Shown piece after piece: positions 48,866 through 58,580 of a DNA stretch of 64,000 nucleotides. The position numbers were made by a program, and so were the translations under genes. The DNA is from Rubellimicrobium arenae (GTDB taxonomy: Bacteria; Pseudomonadota; Alphaproteobacteria; Rhodobacterales; Rhodobacteraceae): NCBI RefSeq assembly GCF_017916275.1, contig NZ_JAFMST010000014.1, positions 1 to 64,000 on the forward strand, written 5' to 3'. Within the stretch, counting starts at the first letter, position 1, and each line of letters opens with the position of its first letter. The notes under the pieces are model-generated. The model did not search any database, was not told the DNA's origin, and worked only from the letters and a program-made list of their open reading frames with translations.

Positions 48866-50095
48866 CTACCGCAGCGCGGCCAGCACGGACGGCGCCGCGA
48901 ATCCCGTGGGCGGCAACCCCCGCGAGGCCTGGAAGTCGCGGATCGCCTGGATCGTGCGGGGCCCGATGCTCCCGTCGGTGCCGCCGGTGTCGTAGCCCAG
49001 CGCGGTCAGCCGCTGCTGGAGCGCCACCCGCTCGGGCTGGGTGAGCGGCCGCTCGCTCGAGAAGATGCCCTGCAGGGGCGGACGGCCCTTGAGGCGGTCG
49101 CCGAGGTGCCCGACCCCGATCGCGTAGCTGTCGGCGTTGTTGTAGCGCTTGATGACATCGAAGTTGCGGTAGGTCAGGAACACCGCGCCCGCGGCCCCTT
49201 CGGGGCGGAGCAGCGTCGCGGACCCGAAGTCGGGGGGCGGGTTGCCGTTTACGTCCCGCACGCCCAGGGACGCCCATTCCGACGCCGACCGGGTGCCGCC
49301 GCCCACGCCCTCGGGCACGAGGACCTGCACGCCCCAGGGTTCCCCGAACCGCCACCCATGGCCCGACAGGTAGGCCGCCGTCGAGGCCAGCGCATCCGAC
49401 GGATCCTCGCCCCAGATGTCGCGCCGCCCGTCGCCGGTGAAGTCCACGGCATAGGCCTCAAAGGAGGTCGGGATGAACTGGGTATGCCCCATCGCCCCCG
49501 CCCAGGAGCCCTTCATGGCCTGGGGGGTCGTGTCCCCGGCCGCCAGGATCCGCAGCGCGGAGATCAGCTGGCTTTCGAAGAACTGGGCGCGCCGCCCTTC
49601 GAAGGCCAGGGTCGAGAGCGCCGAGACCACGGGCACGTCGCCCTTGCGGGTGCCATAGGAGGACTCCATGCCCCAGATCGCCGCGACCACCTCCCGATCG
49701 ACGCCGTAGGTCGCTTCGATCCGCGCAAGCTGGTCGCCATGCGACCGCAGCGCAGCCTGCCCGTTCTCCACGCGGCTGTCGGACACGGCGCTGAGCAGGT
49801 AATCCTGCAGCGTGCGCGAGAACTCGGCTTGGTTGCGGTCCCGTTCGATCACCTGGGGGATGAAGCCCGCTTGGGCGAACGCGGCCTGAAGCGTAGCGTC
49901 GGGGATGCCCGCCGCCTGCGCACGGGGCAGGAAGGACGCCACCCAGGCGTCGTAGGCCGGATTCGGCACCGTCACGAAAGCGTTCACGTTCTGCTGCGTC
50001 CCCATCTGTGCGCCGGGGCGCACGCCCATCCCGCAGGAAGCCACGCCAAGGATCATCGCCCCCGACAGAAGGATTCGAGCCAAGCCCTGTCGCAT
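48866..50095 (-). CDS. Lytic murein transglycosylase (MltB-like) with peptidoglycan-binding domain
   Basis: This 409-residue lipoprotein has lipobox VASC with Cys21. The SLT_2 catalytic domain (about 40-325) has catalytic Glu144 (WGMESSYG), and the GAMGHTQFIPTSFEAYAVDFTGDGRRDIW signature follows. A C-terminal PG_binding_1 domain (about 345-405) ends the protein. It cleaves the glycan chain of peptidoglycan to anhydro-muropeptides. It converges on rppH. The ATG at 50095 begins the lipoprotein signal. Confidence 0.93.
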   Translation of the reverse strand: MRQGLARILLSGAMILGVASCGMGVRPGAQMGTQQNVNAFVTVPNPAYDAWVASFLPRAQAAGIPDATLQAAFAQAGFIPQVIERDRNQAEFSRTLQDYLLSAVSDSRVENGQAALRSHGDQLARIEATYGVDREVVAAIWGMESSYGTRKGDVPVVSALSTLAFEGRRAQFFESQLISALRILAAGDTTPQAMKGSWAGAMGHTQFIPTSFEAYAVDFTGDGRRDIWGEDPSDALASTAAYLSGHGWRFGEPWGVQVLVPEGVGGGTRSASEWASLGVRDVNGNPPPDFGSATLLRPEGAAGAVFLTYRNFDVIKRYNNADSYAIGVGHLGDRLKGRPPLQGIFSSERPLTQPERVALQQRLTALGYDTGGTDGSIGPRTIQAIRDFQASRGLPPTGFAAPSVLAALR

Positions 50096-50248
50096 ACTGC
50101 CCTCTTGCCCACCGTTTGTTGTTACCTCCGAACCTAGCCCGCCCGACACTCGCGCGGAAGGCGAAACCGCCGTCCGGGAGGCGAAAACGGCGGGGCCGGG
50201 AACGAAGCGCGCCATGGGCCGTTCCCCGCCAAAGCCACAGGAGGCCCC

Positions 50249-50587
50249 ATGGCCCGCATCGACATGACACCCCCCGCCACCGTTGCCCGCGAGGCGGCAA
50301 AGGGCCTCAAGCTTCACGAGACCTTCAACCGCGGCGGCACGGAGGTCGGCTGGGCCCGCGCCCGTCAGCTTCGCGACCGCAAGGAGCTGAGCCGTGACGA
50401 CGTGGTCGCCATGGCAAGCTACTTTGCCCGGCATGAGGTCGACAAGCGCGGCCATGACTGGGGCAACGAGGAAAACCCCTCGGCCGGCTACATCGCCTGG
50501 CTGCTCTGGGGGGGCGAACCGGGGCGGGACTGGGCCGAGACGACCAAGGCCCGCCTGCAGGAGGCCGAGGGGAAGGAGAAGGACTGA
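50249..50587 (+). CDS. Small conserved phage-type protein
   Basis: This 112-residue soluble protein contains MASYFARHEVDKRGHDWG...AGYIAWLLWGGEPGRDWA, a pattern I associate with short proteins and domains of phage head-maturation or structural gene sets. The function here is unknown. It stands alone without other phage genes. AGGAGG lies 7 bases before the ATG. Confidence 0.65.
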   Translation: MARIDMTPPATVAREAAKGLKLHETFNRGGTEVGWARARQLRDRKELSRDDVVAMASYFARHEVDKRGHDWGNEENPSAGYIAWLLWGGEPGRDWAETTKARLQEAEGKEKD

Positions 50588-50591
50588 GCCC

Positions 50592-52862
50592 TCATTTCCG
50601 TCGCCGGCTGACCTTCCTTTCCTTGGCCGCGCGCGCCTTTTCCTGCCCGAGCTTGCGGCGCGGCGGCGCCCCCCGCCGGCTGCCGCCACGACGCCGGGGC
50701 AGAGGATGATCCTCGAGGGTCAGCAGTTCCAGAAGGATGCCGCCGGTCGCCGGGGCGACCTCGGCCAGCTTCACGGTCACGCGGCTTCCCAGCGCAAAGA
50801 CCACGCCGGAACTGCCGCCCGTCAGGGTGCCTTCACGGGCGTCGTAGTGGAAGTATTCCTCCCCCAGCGATCGCACGGGCACCAGGCCGTCGGCCCCGGA
50901 CTCGTCCAGCTTCACGAAAAGCCCGAACTTCGCCACGCCCGAGATGCGCCCCCCGAACTCCACCCCGACCCGGTCGGCGAGGAAGGCCGCGAGGTAGCGG
51001 TCCTGGGTGTCGCGCTCGGCCATCATGGAGCGGCGTTCGGCCTGGGAGATGAGCTCCCCCGTTTCGTCGATGCGGTCGATGTCCGAGTCCGACAATCCAT
51101 CCGCCGCCGGGTCCGGCCCCCAGCGATGTGCCGAGATCAGCGCCCGATGGACGATCAGGTCGGCGTAGCGCCGGATCGGCGAGGTGAAATGCGCGTAGTT
51201 GCGCAAAGCCAGGCCGAAATGCCCGAAGTTCTGGGCCGCATAGTAGGCCTGCGGCAGCGACCGCAACGTCGCCATGTTGATGAGCTCGGCCTGATCCGTT
51301 CCCGCCGCCTGCGCGAGAAGCCGGTTCAGGTGCCGCGTCTGAAGCACCTGCCCCTTGGCCAGCGTCAGGCCCGAAGCCTCCACCGTCTCGCGGAGCGACT
51401 CGAGCTTCAGCGGGTCGGGCTCCTCATGGACGCGGAACAGCAGCGGCGTGCGCTTGGCGATCAGGGTTTCGGCGGCGGCGACGTTGGCCAGCACCATGAA
51501 CTCCTCGATCAGCCGATGGGCGTCGAGCCGGTCCTTGAAGGCGACCGAGGTGACCTTGCCGCTCTCGTCCAGCACGATCCGCCGTTCGGGCAGGTCGAGA
51601 TCGAGCGGGGCACGCATGTCGCGGGCGCGCCGCAGCGCCTCGTAGGCGCCGTAGAGCGGTTTCAGCACGGACTCCAGCAGCGGCTCGGTCCTGTCGTCCG
51701 GCTGGCCGTCGATGGCCGCCTGCACCCGCCCGTACTCGAGCGAGGCGCGCGACCGCATGAGCCCGCGCGTGAAGCTGTGGTCGAGCTTGCGCCCTTCCCG
51801 GTCGATCCGCATCCGGACGGCGATCACCGCGCGGTCCACGTTCTCGTGGAGCGAGCACAGGTCGCCCGACAGCCGATCCGGCAGCATCGGCACCACCCGG
51901 TCCGGGAAATAGGTCGAGTTGCCCCGCAGCCGCGCCTCGGTGTCGAGCGCGCTCTGCGGGCGGACATAGTAGGCCACGTCCGCGATGGCGACCCAAAGGA
52001 CGAACCCCCCTTCGTTTCCCGGCGTGTCGTCCGGGATCGCCAGCACGGCGTCGTCCCGGTCGCGTGCGTCCTCGGGGTCGATGGTGACCAGGGGGATCTC
52101 GCGCAGGTCCTCGCGCCCGTCCAGGCCTGCGGGCTCGGCCGCCTCGGCCTCGTCCAGCACCTTTTCGGGAAAGACGTCCGGGATGCCGTGCTGGTGGATC
52201 GCGATCAGCGACACCGCGCGCGGGCCGGCAGGGTCGCCCAGGACCTCGGTCACGCGCGCCTTGGGCAGCCCGAGCCGACCCTTGGGTCCGACCTGCTCGG
52301 CCTCGACCAGCTCGCCGTCGCGGGCGCCGTTGTCATTGCCGGGGCCGACGACCCACTGCTTGGCTTCGCCCTTGTCGATGGGCAGGATGCGGCCGCCCTG
52401 ACTGTCCTTGCGGAAGATGCCCAGCACGCGCGCGGGCGCCGCAGCGATGCGGCGGATCGGCCGGGCGGCATAGGGCTGATCCTCGCCCGGGGTTTCGTCG
52501 ATCTTCGCCAGGAGCCGGTCGCGCGGGCCGATGTCCCGATCGATCTCCCGCAGCTGCACCCGGATCGCCGGAGGCGGCCCGTCGCCGCGCCAGTCGACGG
52601 GCCGCGCGAGCAGGTCGCCCTGCGCATCGGGACCCGTGATCTCGATCACCGTGACCGGAGGCATCCCGCCGCCCTCGTGGCGGTCGCGCCGGCGCGTCTT
52701 GCCGGGAAGGTCGCCCTCCGCCTCCATGTCCTTGAGAAGCGCCTTGAAGTCGATCTTCGCCGCGCCGCGTATGCCGAAGGCCCGTGCGATGTCTCGCTTG
52801 GTCGCTTCGGGATTGTCCTCGATCCATTGGAGGATCGCGTCCTTGGTGGGAAACTCTGCCAT
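50592..52862 (-). CDS. rnr: Ribonuclease R
   Basis: This 756-residue 3'-5' exoribonuclease degrades structured RNA. N-terminal winged-helix and cold-shock domains (about 1-210) precede the RNB catalytic domain with DPEDARDRDDA (residues 262-272, including Asp262, Asp268, Asp270 and Asp271). An S1 domain (about 620-700) and a basic tail rich in Arg and Lys follow. The tail may add RNA affinity or ribosome contact. Confidence 0.95.
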   Translation of the reverse strand: MAEFPTKDAILQWIEDNPEATKRDIARAFGIRGAAKIDFKALLKDMEAEGDLPGKTRRRDRHEGGGMPPVTVIEITGPDAQGDLLARPVDWRGDGPPPAIRVQLREIDRDIGPRDRLLAKIDETPGEDQPYAARPIRRIAAAPARVLGIFRKDSQGGRILPIDKGEAKQWVVGPGNDNGARDGELVEAEQVGPKGRLGLPKARVTEVLGDPAGPRAVSLIAIHQHGIPDVFPEKVLDEAEAAEPAGLDGREDLREIPLVTIDPEDARDRDDAVLAIPDDTPGNEGGFVLWVAIADVAYYVRPQSALDTEARLRGNSTYFPDRVVPMLPDRLSGDLCSLHENVDRAVIAVRMRIDREGRKLDHSFTRGLMRSRASLEYGRVQAAIDGQPDDRTEPLLESVLKPLYGAYEALRRARDMRAPLDLDLPERRIVLDESGKVTSVAFKDRLDAHRLIEEFMVLANVAAAETLIAKRTPLLFRVHEEPDPLKLESLRETVEASGLTLAKGQVLQTRHLNRLLAQAAGTDQAELINMATLRSLPQAYYAAQNFGHFGLALRNYAHFTSPIRRYADLIVHRALISAHRWGPDPAADGLSDSDIDRIDETGELISQAERRSMMAERDTQDRYLAAFLADRVGVEFGGRISGVAKFGLFVKLDESGADGLVPVRSLGEEYFHYDAREGTLTGGSSGVVFALGSRVTVKLAEVAPATGGILLELLTLEDHPLPRRRGGSRRGAPPRRKLGQEKARAAKERKVSRRRK

Positions 52863-52906
52863 GGCGCAGAGCTAGCGCGCCTCGGCCGCCACGTCACGGG
52901 CGCTTT

Positions 52907-53326
52907 TCAGAGTGTTCGCACCATATCGCGATGGGGTATCCCCGCATCGTCGTAGACCGGCCCCTCGGCCACGAAGCCCAGGCGCTCGTAGAACGGGATG
53001 GCGTGCGTCTGGGATCCGAGCTTGGCCCTGGCCAGGCCCAGCGCCCCCAATTCCTCGACGGCCGCGCGGATCAGCGCCGCGCCCAGCCCGAGCCCCCGCG
53101 CCTCGGGCAGGACGCAGACACGCCCGATCTTGCCCGTGTCGCCCTTGACGAGCAGCCGCGCGGTCCCGAGCGGATGGCCATCCCCCCACGCCAGGAGGTG
53201 GATCGCGTCGGGATCGAGTCCATCCACCTCCAGGTCCTCGGGAACGGCCTGCTCCTCGATGAAGACCGTCCGCCGCAGCCGCTGGCAGGTCTCCAGGTCC
53301 GTCGTCCGGGTGACCTCGATCCTCAT
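52907..53326 (-). CDS. GNAT family N-acetyltransferase
   Basis: This 139-residue acetyltransferase has the acetyl-CoA loop [17 protein letters not shown] (about 70-86) and the C-terminal [15 protein letters not shown] segment. It resembles the ElaA group of GNAT proteins. The substrate is unknown. Its start overlaps the dapE stop by 4 bases (ATGA), so the two are one transcript. Confidence 0.88.
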   Translation of the reverse strand: MRIEVTRTTDLETCQRLRRTVFIEEQAVPEDLEVDGLDPDAIHLLAWGDGHPLGTARLLVKGDTGKIGRVCVLPEARGLGLGAALIRAAVEELGALGLARAKLGSQTHAIPFYERLGFVAEGPVYDDAGIPHRDMVRTL

Positions 53327-54462
53327 GCGAAGTAGTCCTCCAGGATGCGTCCATAGATGCGGGCCAAGCCACCGACCTGCGCCGCCTCGACCCGTTCATC
53401 CACCTGGTGCATCGTCGGCCCGACAAGGCCAAGCTCCACCACCGGGCAGATGCGCTTGATGAAGCGCGCGTCCGAGGTGCCGCCCGTGGTGGACAGGACG
53501 GGCGCCCGACCCGTCTCGGCCTGGACGGCCCGCGACACCAGATCCGACAAGGCCCCGGGCGGCGTCAGGAACGCCTCGCCCGAGACGCGGACCGCAAGAG
53601 CGATCTCGACCCCGAACGCGTCGGCGACCTCGCGCGACACCTCGCGAAGCCAGGCCTCCAGCGACGCACCGGTGTGCCGGTCGTTGAAGCGGATGTTGAG
53701 AGTGGCCCGGGTCTCGGCGGGAATGACGTTCGAGGCCGTGTTCCCCGTGTCCATCGTCACCACGGCCAGCGTGGACGTGCCGAAATGATCCGTGCCGTCG
53801 TCCAGGCGTTCGGACGACAGCCGGTCCACGAGCCGGGCCAGCGCCGGGATGGGGTTTCGCGCCCGTTCCGGGTAGGCGGAATGGCCCTGCCTCCCGGTCA
53901 CCGTGACATGCGCCGTCAACGACCCGCGGCGCCCGATCTTCATCGTGTCGCCCAGGGCTTCGACGGAGGTCGGCTCCCCCACCAGGCAGACCGACATCAC
54001 CTCGCCCTCGGTTGCCATCCAGTCAAGAAGGGCGACCGTGCCGTCGGTGGCGTCCCCTTCCTCGTCGCCGGTGATGGTGACCACGATGGCCCCATCCGCC
54101 GGCAGCCGCGGCGCGACCTCGACCGCGGCGGCGACGAAGGCCGCAACCCCGGACTTCATGTCGGCGGCCCCCCGGCCCCAGAGCATCCCGTCACGGATCT
54201 CACCTGCGAAGGGGTCCATGCTCCAGCGCGCCACATCCCCCGGGGGCACCACGTCCGTGTGCCCGTTGAAGCCGAAGCTCCGCACGGCGCCCTTGAGTCC
54301 GATCCGGGCGAACAGGTTCGGGATGCCATTCCGGTCCACCCGAACGCAGTCGAAGCCGGCCTGCGCCAGCACGCGTTCCAGCAGGACCAGCGCTCCGCCC
54401 TCCACAGGCGTTACGGACGGGCAGCGGATCAGGTCGGCGGCGAGCGTCAGGGCGTCGGGCAT
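53323..54462 (-). CDS. dapE: Succinyl-diaminopimelate desuccinylase
   Basis: This 379-residue M20 metallopeptidase cleaves N-succinyl-L,L-diaminopimelate in lysine and peptidoglycan synthesis. Metal and catalytic residues are visible: [29 protein letters not shown] and a C-terminal MHQVDERV. The ATG at 54462 ([19 protein letters not shown]) matches the family start. Confidence 0.95.
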   Translation of the reverse strand: MPDALTLAADLIRCPSVTPVEGGALVLLERVLAQAGFDCVRVDRNGIPNLFARIGLKGAVRSFGFNGHTDVVPPGDVARWSMDPFAGEIRDGMLWGRGAADMKSGVAAFVAAAVEVAPRLPADGAIVVTITGDEEGDATDGTVALLDWMATEGEVMSVCLVGEPTSVEALGDTMKIGRRGSLTAHVTVTGRQGHSAYPERARNPIPALARLVDRLSSERLDDGTDHFGTSTLAVVTMDTGNTASNVIPAETRATLNIRFNDRHTGASLEAWLREVSREVADAFGVEIALAVRVSGEAFLTPPGALSDLVSRAVQAETGRAPVLSTTGGTSDARFIKRICPVVELGLVGPTMHQVDERVEAAQVGGLARIYGRILEDYFA

Positions 54463-54522
54463 GGGGTCCTCCGGGCAGCCCGGGCACCTAAGCCGCAGGC
54501 CCGCAGCCATGCAAGGCGTGGC

Positions 54523-54864
54523 CTATTCGTTGCTGTAGAAGGGCGTCATCTGTGCGACGATCACGGCGTTCTCGGCCAGGGCGCGATCCATCAGCTCGCG
54601 CTCCTCGGCGTCGATGTCGTGCCCCTCGGCCAGCCGCTCCTCCAGCGTCCCGTAGCCCGACACGTCAAGCGGCGCGAGCCCGGCCTCCTTGAGCACGGCC
54701 ACGGTTTCACGAACCGCCTCGGCCTCGTCGATTCCCGAGGCATAGCAGAGCAGCGCCCCGCCGGTGGCCCCGTCGGGAAGGCCGTCGTCCTCCTTACGGC
54801 CGACCTCCACGAGAAGGGTAAAGACCCGCTGGGGTCGCTTTTCGCGCTTTTCCTCGTCGGCCAT
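54523..54864 (-). CDS. Conserved hypothetical protein
   Basis: This encodes a 113-residue acidic soluble protein that I do not recognise. Charged ends flank a mixed alpha/beta body (RVFTLLVEVGR, GGALLCYASGIDEAEAVRETVAVLKEAGL, AVIVAQMTPFYSNE). It lies 60 bases upstream of dapE on the same strand, so it may be the first gene of the dapE unit. The 196-base gap beyond it up to gshA shows nothing. Confidence 0.65.
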   Translation of the reverse strand: MADEEKREKRPQRVFTLLVEVGRKEDDGLPDGATGGALLCYASGIDEAEAVRETVAVLKEAGLAPLDVSGYGTLEERLAEGHDIDAEERELMDRALAENAVIVAQMTPFYSNE

Positions 54865-55060
54865 GGTCAGAGCCGCCCTCCTGCCCGCTCCAGTGCCCCT
54901 GCGGCACGTTCGATGTTATGGTGGATGACCGGGCCAAGGTACAGAAGCCGGCCATGGTGACGCCACCTCGGGCGCCTCCCGAGCCTCTGCCCTGGGTGCG
55001 CCCCGGGTCAGACCGCGTGTCCCGGCCCTGGCCCTAGCCAGAGGACGGGTCGGGCCAGCG

Positions 55061-56416
55061 CTAGAGGCGGCAGGCCTCGTAGACCCGGGACAGGTCGCCC
55101 GCCCAGGGCCCCTCGTAGGCGGCCAGGAGGTCATCCGCCACGACGCGGCCGGACCCGACCGAGTCCCAGAGGGGCGCAAGGAACACCCTCTCGTCAGGGA
55201 GGCCCTGGGCCGCGCGGGCTTTCAGCCCTTCGTCCGCGATCCCCAGCGCCGCGCGCGAAAGGTCCAGGAGACGCAGGCCGCCAGCCTCGCCCTGCAGGGC
55301 GCGTTCGGAGGCGGCGACGCGCAGGCCCTCGCGGGTCTCCGCGTCCAGGTCCTTCACCAGATCCCAGGCCGCGTCCAGCGCCCCGCCGTCATAGATCAGC
55401 CCGGCCCAGAAGGCCGGGAGGGCCAGCATATGCGCGCGGTCGCCGACATCGGCGCCCCGCATCTCGATGAACTGCTTGACGCGCGCCTCGGGAAAGACCG
55501 TGGTCAGGTGATCGGCCCAGTCCGACAGGGTCGGGACCTCGCCCGGCAAGGCCGGCAGCTCGCCCCTGACGAAGTCGCGGAAGGACTGCCCCAGCGCGTC
55601 GATGTAGGCGCCGTCCCGATAGACGAAGTACATCGGCACATCGAGCACCCAGTCGACATACCTCTCGAAGCCCATCCCGTCCTCGAAGGCAAAGGGCAGC
55701 ATCCCCGTCCGGGCGTCGTCCAGGCCGCGCCAGATGCGCGCGCGCCAGCTCCGGTGGCCGTTCGGCCGCCCCTCGAAGAAGGGCGAGGAGGCGAAGAGCG
55801 CCGTCGCGACAGGCTGGAGCGCGAGCGCCACCCGAAGCTTCTTGACCATGTCCGCCTCGGACCCGAAGTCGAGGTTCGCCTGCACGGTGCAGGTGCGGTA
55901 CATCATCTGGGTCCCATGGGTGCCCACGCGGCCCATGTAGTCCGTCATCAGCTTGTAGCGGCCCTTGGGCATCACCGGCATCTGCCCGTGCGTCCAGACC
56001 GGCGCCGCGCCGATTCCCATGAAGGCCACGCCCAGAGGCTCCGCGACGTCCCGGACCTCCTCGAGGTGGGCGTCGAGCTCGGCCGCGGTGTCGTGCACAT
56101 GCACAAGCGGCGCGCCCGACAGCTCGAGCTGCCCTCCGGGCTCAAGCGAGACGTTGGCGCCTCCCTTCTTGAGGCCGATCACCGCAGCCCCTTCCCGGAC
56201 AGGCTCCCACCCCTTGGCCGCCAGGCCGTCCAGCACCGCGCGCACGGACCGCGGGCCGTCGTAGGGCAAGGGCTCCAGGGTATCGGTCAGGAATCCGAAC
56301 TTCTCGTGCTCGGTGCCGATGCGCCAGGCGTCGGCGGGCTTGCACCCCTTCTCCAGGTACTCGGCCAGCTGTTCCGGCCGCTCGATGGGGCCGCCGCCGG
56401 ACTGGGGAATGGACAT
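55061..56416 (-). CDS. gshA: Glutamate-cysteine ligase (plant/alphaproteobacterial type)
   Basis: This 451-residue enzyme makes gamma-glutamylcysteine, the first step of glutathione synthesis. The GCS2 fold is shown by RIGTEHEKFGF, ALKKGGANVSLEPGGQLELSGAPL, MGIGAAPVW, YMGRVGTHGTQMMYRTCTVQANLDF and GRPNGHRSWRARIW-like segments. The start at 56416 (MSIPQSGGGPIE) has GAGGGC upstream. Glutathione also serves the formaldehyde dehydrogenase at the left end. Confidence 0.94.
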   Translation of the reverse strand: MSIPQSGGGPIERPEQLAEYLEKGCKPADAWRIGTEHEKFGFLTDTLEPLPYDGPRSVRAVLDGLAAKGWEPVREGAAVIGLKKGGANVSLEPGGQLELSGAPLVHVHDTAAELDAHLEEVRDVAEPLGVAFMGIGAAPVWTHGQMPVMPKGRYKLMTDYMGRVGTHGTQMMYRTCTVQANLDFGSEADMVKKLRVALALQPVATALFASSPFFEGRPNGHRSWRARIWRGLDDARTGMLPFAFEDGMGFERYVDWVLDVPMYFVYRDGAYIDALGQSFRDFVRGELPALPGEVPTLSDWADHLTTVFPEARVKQFIEMRGADVGDRAHMLALPAFWAGLIYDGGALDAAWDLVKDLDAETREGLRVAASERALQGEAGGLRLLDLSRAALGIADEGLKARAAQGLPDERVFLAPLWDSVGSGRVVADDLLAAYEGPWAGDLSRVYEACRL

Positions 56417-56578
56417 GTAGGCCCTCGCTCTCAGTGCGGGCAGAGAGGTGACGCGCGGCACGGGCGAAGTCAATCCGATCCCCTTGGGGCAAACTCTCTC
56501 CATCCGCAGGGGAAAGTGTTTGCAGGACAGCAGATCCAGTCCACACTGCCGCGGCCGACACCTGCGCGAGGTTCCTGG

Positions 56579-57079
56579 ATGACGTCGCTTCCGCCCTTGG
56601 TCACCTCCCTCGCCGAAGCGCGGGACGCCGTCCTGGCGTTCGAGCGCGAGGTGCGCCGCTCCCCGGACCTGGCCTCCCGGCTGGCCTATTCGCGGGCGTG
56701 GATCGCCCTCAAGTCCGAAGGGGAATGGCGCTACGCCTTCGCCCGTTGGGCCGGGTTCCGGGGGCTCGACGCCGCGACCTATCTGTCGGTGAGCGAGCAG
56801 CTCGACGGAAGGCGCTCCGATGCGGTGCTGTCGGCCTGGTTCGCCCCCGTCGCCGATCCACGGCGGCACGACAAGCACATGCGCCGCCTGCGCGAGATGT
56901 TCCTGCGCCACGCCCAGGGTCAGGCCCCGAACGCCCGCACCCGATTCCTCGAGGTGGCCGTGGTCGAGGGCGGCGGCGAAAAGGAGCAGGAGAAGCAGCT
57001 CGTGGACCTGCTCGAAGCGGTCTACCGCAATCTGTCGGTCCCTGCGCAGGCGGCCTTTCGCCGGCGGATCGGAAGCTAG
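56579..57079 (+). CDS. Hypothetical protein
   Basis: This 166-residue soluble protein with mostly helical, charged sequence is not recognised. It has a compact N-terminal part (TSLAEARDAVLAFEREVRRSP), an aromatic middle (EGEWRYAFARWAGFRGLDAATYLSVSEQL) and a C-terminal helix ending RRRIGS. Its stop overlaps the stop of the convergent gene at 57076 (CTAG shared). The ATG at 56579 has only weak ribosome-site support. Confidence 0.6.
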   Translation: MTSLPPLVTSLAEARDAVLAFEREVRRSPDLASRLAYSRAWIALKSEGEWRYAFARWAGFRGLDAATYLSVSEQLDGRRSDAVLSAWFAPVADPRRHDKHMRRLREMFLRHAQGQAPNARTRFLEVAVVEGGGEKEQEKQLVDLLEAVYRNLSVPAQAAFRRRIGS

Positions 57080-57621
57080 TGAGGCCGCCGGGCTCCGGGC
57101 CGGGGCAAGGCGACCACGTTCGACGCCCGCCACAAGGTCACCGGCGGGCCGCCTTGGCGTGCGAGGGCGGCCAGCATGGCCTCCGTCCTCAGCCCGGGCA
57201 GGGCAGCGAACAGGTCGAACAGCGCCTCGGCGCCCTGGGCGTTCACCGGAACGGCCAGGAGCTGACCGGACAGGGACGTCAGCTGCCAATGCGCGGGACG
57301 GCCCCCGGGATCGAGGTCGAGCCGGGCCAGGTTATCCAGATCGATGACCCCGCCTGTCAGCGGCCCCCAGTAGATGAGCCGCCGCTCGTCCACCTGCACG
57401 AGCCCCGGCCCGCCCGCCCCTCGCGCGAAGCGCCATCGCTGCGCCCCGGTCCAGGCCAAGCCAGCCCCCAGAAGTCCCAAGGCGACGGCAAGCCAGCGGG
57501 TGAGACCGTAGCTGCCCAGCCCGATCCACAACGCGATCGCCAGGATCGCCAGCCCCACCAGCAACTCGCGCGCCCGCCAGAGCGCCTCGCGGACCTCGGG
57601 ACGGAGGGGGGACTCAGGCAG
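57076..57621 (-). CDS. Small membrane protein, CTG start inferred
   Basis: This protein of about 181 residues has two N-terminal membrane helices (about 20-40 and 42-58) and a soluble domain (GLVQVDERRLIYWGPLTGGVIDLDNLARLDLD). I do not recognise a family. AGGAGG ends 6 bases before CTG 57621, whereas the first TTG (57564) truncates the N-terminus and lacks a ribosome site. A CTG start is therefore likely. Confidence 0.6.
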   Translation of the reverse strand: MPESPLRPEVREALWRARELLVGLAILAIALWIGLGSYGLTRWLAVALGLLGAGLAWTGAQRWRFARGAGGPGLVQVDERRLIYWGPLTGGVIDLDNLARLDLDPGGRPAHWQLTSLSGQLLAVPVNAQGAEALFDLFAALPGLRTEAMLAALARQGGPPVTLWRASNVVALPRPGARRPH

Positions 57622-57846
57622 GGCGCACCTCCTGCGGAAACGGAGGGGCCAGGGCGATCCTCGCCCCGACCTTCGCGCGATGTCCGGTCACGCCCGGCGC
57701 GGCAGAGCGGGACATCGCCGAGCGCCGGCGCCGGATCTTCCGGTCGGGGGCGAACTCCATCCCGCACAAAGCCAGGGCGGGGGACGTTGAATCCGGGACT
57801 CGCTGTCGCGGGACGGCCGGAGCCCGGGGCCGGGCGGTCCCGATCC

Positions 57847-58569
57847 TCACCGCCAATCCCCTTCGACGCCCTGCCAGAGCGTCAGGGCCGCCACGGCCGC
57901 CGTATCGGCCCGCAGGATCCGAGGGCCAAGCCGGATGCTTCGCGCGAAGGGGAGTGCCCGCAGCCGGGCACGCTCGCTGTCCGAAAAGCCCCCCTCCGGG
58001 CCGATCAGGACCGCGCCGGGCCCGCCGGTCCGTTCCGGGACCGGAGCCGTCCCGTCCGCCAGCGTCTCGTCGCAGAACCAGAGCGTCCGGGCCGTGTCCC
58101 AGCCCGCCAGCACCTCGCTCAGGCGCGCCATCTCCTCGACCTCGGGAACGAAGACGTTGCCGCACTGTTCGGCCGCCTCGACGGCATGGGCGCGCAGGCG
58201 GTCGGCCCTGATGCGTTCGCTGTTGGTGAACTCGGTCTGCACGGGAAGGATGCGGCGGCAGCCCATCTCCGCAGCCTTTTCGACGATGAAGTCGGTCCGA
58301 GCCTTCTTGATGGGCGCGAAGAGCAGCCAAAGGTCGGGCGGCATCCGCATGGGCCGCGTCTGCGCACGGGCGGTCAGCCGGCCGCCACGCTTGCCGGCCT
58401 CGGCCACCTCGGCTTCCCATTCGCCGTCCCTGCCGTTGAACACGGACAGCCGCGCCCCTGGCGCCAGGCGCATCACGCCAAAGAGATAGTGGGCCTGATC
58501 GGCGTCGAGCACCACGGGCTGCCCTTCGGCAAGAGGATGGTCTAGGAACAGGCGGACCTTGGACGGCAT
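57847..58569 (-). CDS. rsmE: 16S rRNA (uracil1498-N3)-methyltransferase
   Basis: This 240-residue SPOUT enzyme methylates U1498 of 16S rRNA. The C-terminal knot VLIGPEGGFSDSE and RLGPRILRADTAAVAAL are diagnostic, with KKARTDFIVEKAAEMG in the middle. Its ATG is only 11 bases from that of the divergent ubiA. The 225-base gap beyond its stop holds nothing I recognise. Confidence 0.94.
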   Translation of the reverse strand: MPSKVRLFLDHPLAEGQPVVLDADQAHYLFGVMRLAPGARLSVFNGRDGEWEAEVAEAGKRGGRLTARAQTRPMRMPPDLWLLFAPIKKARTDFIVEKAAEMGCRRILPVQTEFTNSERIRADRLRAHAVEAAEQCGNVFVPEVEEMARLSEVLAGWDTARTLWFCDETLADGTAPVPERTGGPGAVLIGPEGGFSDSERARLRALPFARSIRLGPRILRADTAAVAALTLWQGVEGDWR

Positions 58570-58580
58570 GGGACAAGACT

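Noticed and set aside
57622-57846. Coding potential between the CTG-start gene and rsmE
   Set aside because: Open frames here are shadows of rsmE or lack starts and known patterns.
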